Source: an uncultured bacterium
GTDB taxonomy: Bacteria; Bacillota; Clostridia; Oscillospirales; Ruminococcaceae
Assembly (NCBI GenBank): GCA_905214265.1
Contig: CAJMLQ010000120.1
Coordinates: 1 to 9,001, forward strand
Direction: 5' to 3'
DNA length: 9,001 nt
Shown here: positions 7,593 through 9,001 of the stretch, piece after piece
Layout: each line of letters opens with the position of its first letter
How positions within the stretch are numbered: position 1 is the first letter of the stretch
The notes under the pieces: generated by a model
Told to the model about the DNA's origin: nothing
Database searches by the model: none
The model's input: the letters and a program-made list of their open reading frames with translations, nothing else
Translations under genes and position numbers: made by a program

Positions 7593-7643
7593 GCGGCTAT
7601 GGCCGCTGCGGTTTTCCGCTGAACCGGTTTTGTCAGTTACTGA
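7593..7643 (+). other. Small hairpins in the oxidoreductase-sialidase spacer; weak terminator or processing site
   Basis: Just after the oxidoreductase stop lie GCGGC-TATG-GCCGC (7593-7606), GCGG-TTTT-CCGC (7608-7619), the palindrome AACCGGTT (7622-7629), and the odd palindrome TCAGT-T-ACTGA (7633-7643). The first hairpin is followed by GCGG then TTTT, a poor U-tract. It could be a weak terminator, a stabilising or processing element, or an operator, or simply chance in a GC-rich stretch. I see no convincing promoter in the rest of the 147-base spacer. Confidence 0.25.
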
Positions 7644-7717
7644 TGCATTGCGGCAGGACAGCTGTGTTTTGGGGAAAAGCACGGAAATACGGCCAATCAA
7701 TATTTAAAGGATATGTT

Positions 7718-7722
7718 GGAGG
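7718..7722 (+). promoter_or_regulatory. Ribosome binding site deciding the sialidase-like start
   Basis: GGAGG (within GGAGGTG) ends 8 bases before ATG 7731. It lies inside the frame that would begin at ATG 7713, whose own AAAGG is only 2 bases away and too close. ATG 7731 is therefore the preferred start. Confidence 0.75.
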
Positions 7723-7730
7723 TGTTCAGG

Positions 7731-8891
7731 ATGGAGGCTGGTGCGTTTGCAGCAGCAGATGGGCGGCCGCGTGGAAGTAAGGCCAGCCGTATCGCCTGTG
7801 ATGTGATCTGCTGTCCGAAAGACCCAAGATACGGCGAAAGCATACGAAAATTTCAGGGATGCCCGACGATTGCCGTAACCAGAAACGGGCGTATATACTT
7901 GGGATGGTATTCGGGCGGTGTGCGTGAGCCGGATATGGATAATTATAATCTGCTGATTTATAGTGACGATGGCCGAAGCTGGTCTGATCCAATTTTGGTA
8001 ATTCCCAGTAACCGGGAAAAATATATACACGCCCTGGATATTCAGCTTTGGATCTCACCGGATAACCGTCTTTATGTGTACTGGGTACAGAATTCTGTAA
8101 AGCCCGCACCGGACAAGATGCCGGTATATCCGGCGTCCCAACCGGCTGTCATTTCAGATGGCTTTCTGTTTGACGATTTTGAACACGCAGAGTGGATGAT
8201 CTGCTGTGAGAATCCGGATGCCGATAATATACAGTTTTCGAAGCCTAAATATCTTTATAAAGGATTCCTGCGATGTAAACCGCTTGTTCTGCAGAATGGC
8301 TCGTGGCTTCATTTTAACTATAACCAGCTGGATACTAGATACGGTTGCAGCGTTTCAAGGGATCGTGGTCAAAGCTTCACCTATTATTATGGCAGCAAAA
8401 AAATTCTTACCCAATTTGATGAGGCAATGGCTTATGAGCGTATGGATGGAAGCGTTCGAATGTTGGCACGTAGTTCCGTAGGGGAACTTGCAGAGTCCAT
8501 TTCTTATAATGGCGGTAAAACGTGGTCGGAAGCCAAACTCAGCGGAATTGCAAACCCGGGTACTCGCTTTTTTGTTTCCCGCACTCCATCCGGCCGTATA
8601 CTGCTGATTAATAATGACTGCCGCACCAATCGAACCAATATGACCGTTTACCTTTCGGAGGATGATGGAGCAACCTGGAAGTATAAAAGGCTTATTGACA
8701 ATCGCAACTGGGTTTCCTATCCAGACGCGGATTTTTACAATGGAAAAATTTATATGGTCTATGATAGAGACCGGCTCGGAGCAAAAGAAATCCTTTTCCT
8801 TTCTTTCAGTGAAGAGAATGTGATGGATGGGGCATATCAATTCTGTCCGTTAGTTATTAGCCGACCGGAATTTATTAAGATAGAAGGCTGA
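7731..8891 (+). CDS. Sialidase-superfamily (BNR/Asp-box) protein, cytoplasmic, activity uncertain
   Basis: 386-residue protein with the beta-propeller signature of the sialidase superfamily (BNR_2-like). Four Asp boxes are visible: Y77-SDDGRS-W84 (Tyr in the Ser position), S209-RDRGQS-F216, S258-YNGGKT-W265 (Asn for Asp) and S309-EDDGAT-W316. Near the N-terminus F41-Q-G-C44-P-T then GRIYLGWYSGG matches a bacterial family usually annotated as sialidase or exo-alpha-sialidase, and VSYPDADFYNGKIYMVYDRDR near the end is also typical of it. It lacks the FRIP-type arginine motif of classical GH33 sialidases, so sialic acid release should not be assumed; another glycosidase, a lyase-like enzyme or a non-catalytic binder is possible. 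There is no signal peptide or membrane helix, so it should act on imported substrate. The spacer from the oxidoreductase is 147 bases with no clear promoter, so it is probably a later part of the same operon. Cysteines are frequent (for example ACDVICC). Confidence 0.82.
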   Translation: MEAGAFAAADGRPRGSKASRIACDVICCPKDPRYGESIRKFQGCPTIAVTRNGRIYLGWYSGGVREPDMDNYNLLIYSDDGRSWSDPILVIPSNREKYIHALDIQLWISPDNRLYVYWVQNSVKPAPDKMPVYPASQPAVISDGFLFDDFEHAEWMICCENPDADNIQFSKPKYLYKGFLRCKPLVLQNGSWLHFNYNQLDTRYGCSVSRDRGQSFTYYYGSKKILTQFDEAMAYERMDGSVRMLARSSVGELAESISYNGGKTWSEAKLSGIANPGTRFFVSRTPSGRILLINNDCRTNRTNMTVYLSEDDGATWKYKRLIDNRNWVSYPDADFYNGKIYMVYDRDRLGAKEILFLSFSEENVMDGAYQFCPLVISRPEFIKIEG

Positions 8892-9001
8892 AAAAGTTTA
8901 TGGACCAGTGTGGGCATTATGGAACACTATCCGTTATTTGACAGATCTGCTCAGCCAGAATCCCCAGATGGGCGCAAAAGCTCTGGCGCGGCGGATGATT
9001 C
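8884..9001 (+). other. Unassigned tail with an open + frame running off the window
   Basis: From base 8884 a + frame stays open to the window end after a stop at 8881. It overlaps the last codons of the sialidase-like gene and contains a protein-like stretch (TDLLSQNPQMGAKALARR). The first possible start is GTG 8908, with no ribosome site before it. A second + frame is open from ATG 8919. I recognise no family. It may be the beginning of a further gene, a remnant, or non-coding sequence; no terminator is visible here. Confidence 0.2.

Noticed and set aside
7713..7730. Earlier ATG for the sialidase-like gene
   Set aside because: AAAGG is only 2 bases away; GGAGG fits ATG 7731 far better.
1291..7730. 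Catabolite-repression (cre) sites in the spacers
   Set aside because: I looked in the spacers at 1291-1372, 3083-3204 and 7584-7730 for TGnnAnCGnTnnCA-like sequences and saw no acceptable match.

Overview
This window comes from a low-to-mid GC Gram-positive anaerobe-type genome, most likely class Clostridia (Lachnospiraceae/Oscillospiraceae-like). The basis is strong AGGAGG-type ribosome binding sites, a lipoprotein substrate-binding protein, LplB/LplC-type sugar permeases, and a membrane-anchored AraC regulator of a kind common in Clostridia and Paenibacillus. The genus cannot be read from the sequence. Every gene lies on the + strand and no gene appears frameshifted. I see no tRNA, rRNA, CRISPR or mobile element.

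Layout: (1) 1-323, C-terminal part of an LplB-like ABC permease, cut by the window start. (2) 358-1290, the partner LplC/YtcP-like permease. (3) A short spacer with an extended -10 promoter candidate. (4) 1373-3082, a lipoprotein substrate-binding protein with an EF-hand-like calcium loop. (5) A strong hairpin, probably a terminator, at 3115-3151. (6) 3205-5364, a two-pass membrane AraC regulator with an outside sensor domain, a degenerate GGDEF-like domain and a C-terminal double HTH. (7) 5386-6237, a cytoplasmic alpha/beta-hydrolase of the carbohydrate acetyl-esterase type. (8) 6258-7583, an FAD-dependent oxidoreductase (FAD_oxidored type). (9) A 147-base spacer with small hairpins. (10) 7731-8891, a sialidase-superfamily (BNR/Asp-box) protein with no signal peptide. 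(11) 8892-9001, an unassigned tail with an open frame running off the end.

Taken together this looks like a compact glycan-use locus. The binding protein and two permeases would import an oligosaccharide. No ATPase is visible, so a shared MsmX-type ATPase is the likely motor. The membrane AraC protein would sense an extracellular signal and switch the locus on. The esterase, oxidoreductase and sialidase-fold protein would process the sugar inside the cell: removing acyl groups, carrying out a redox step, and possibly cleaving or modifying a glycosidic bond. The calcium-loop binding protein and the sialidase-type fold hint at an acidic or acetylated oligosaccharide, but the substrate is not determined by the sequence. 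The least understood parts are the cytoplasmic sialidase-fold protein and its pairing with the FAD oxidoreductase.
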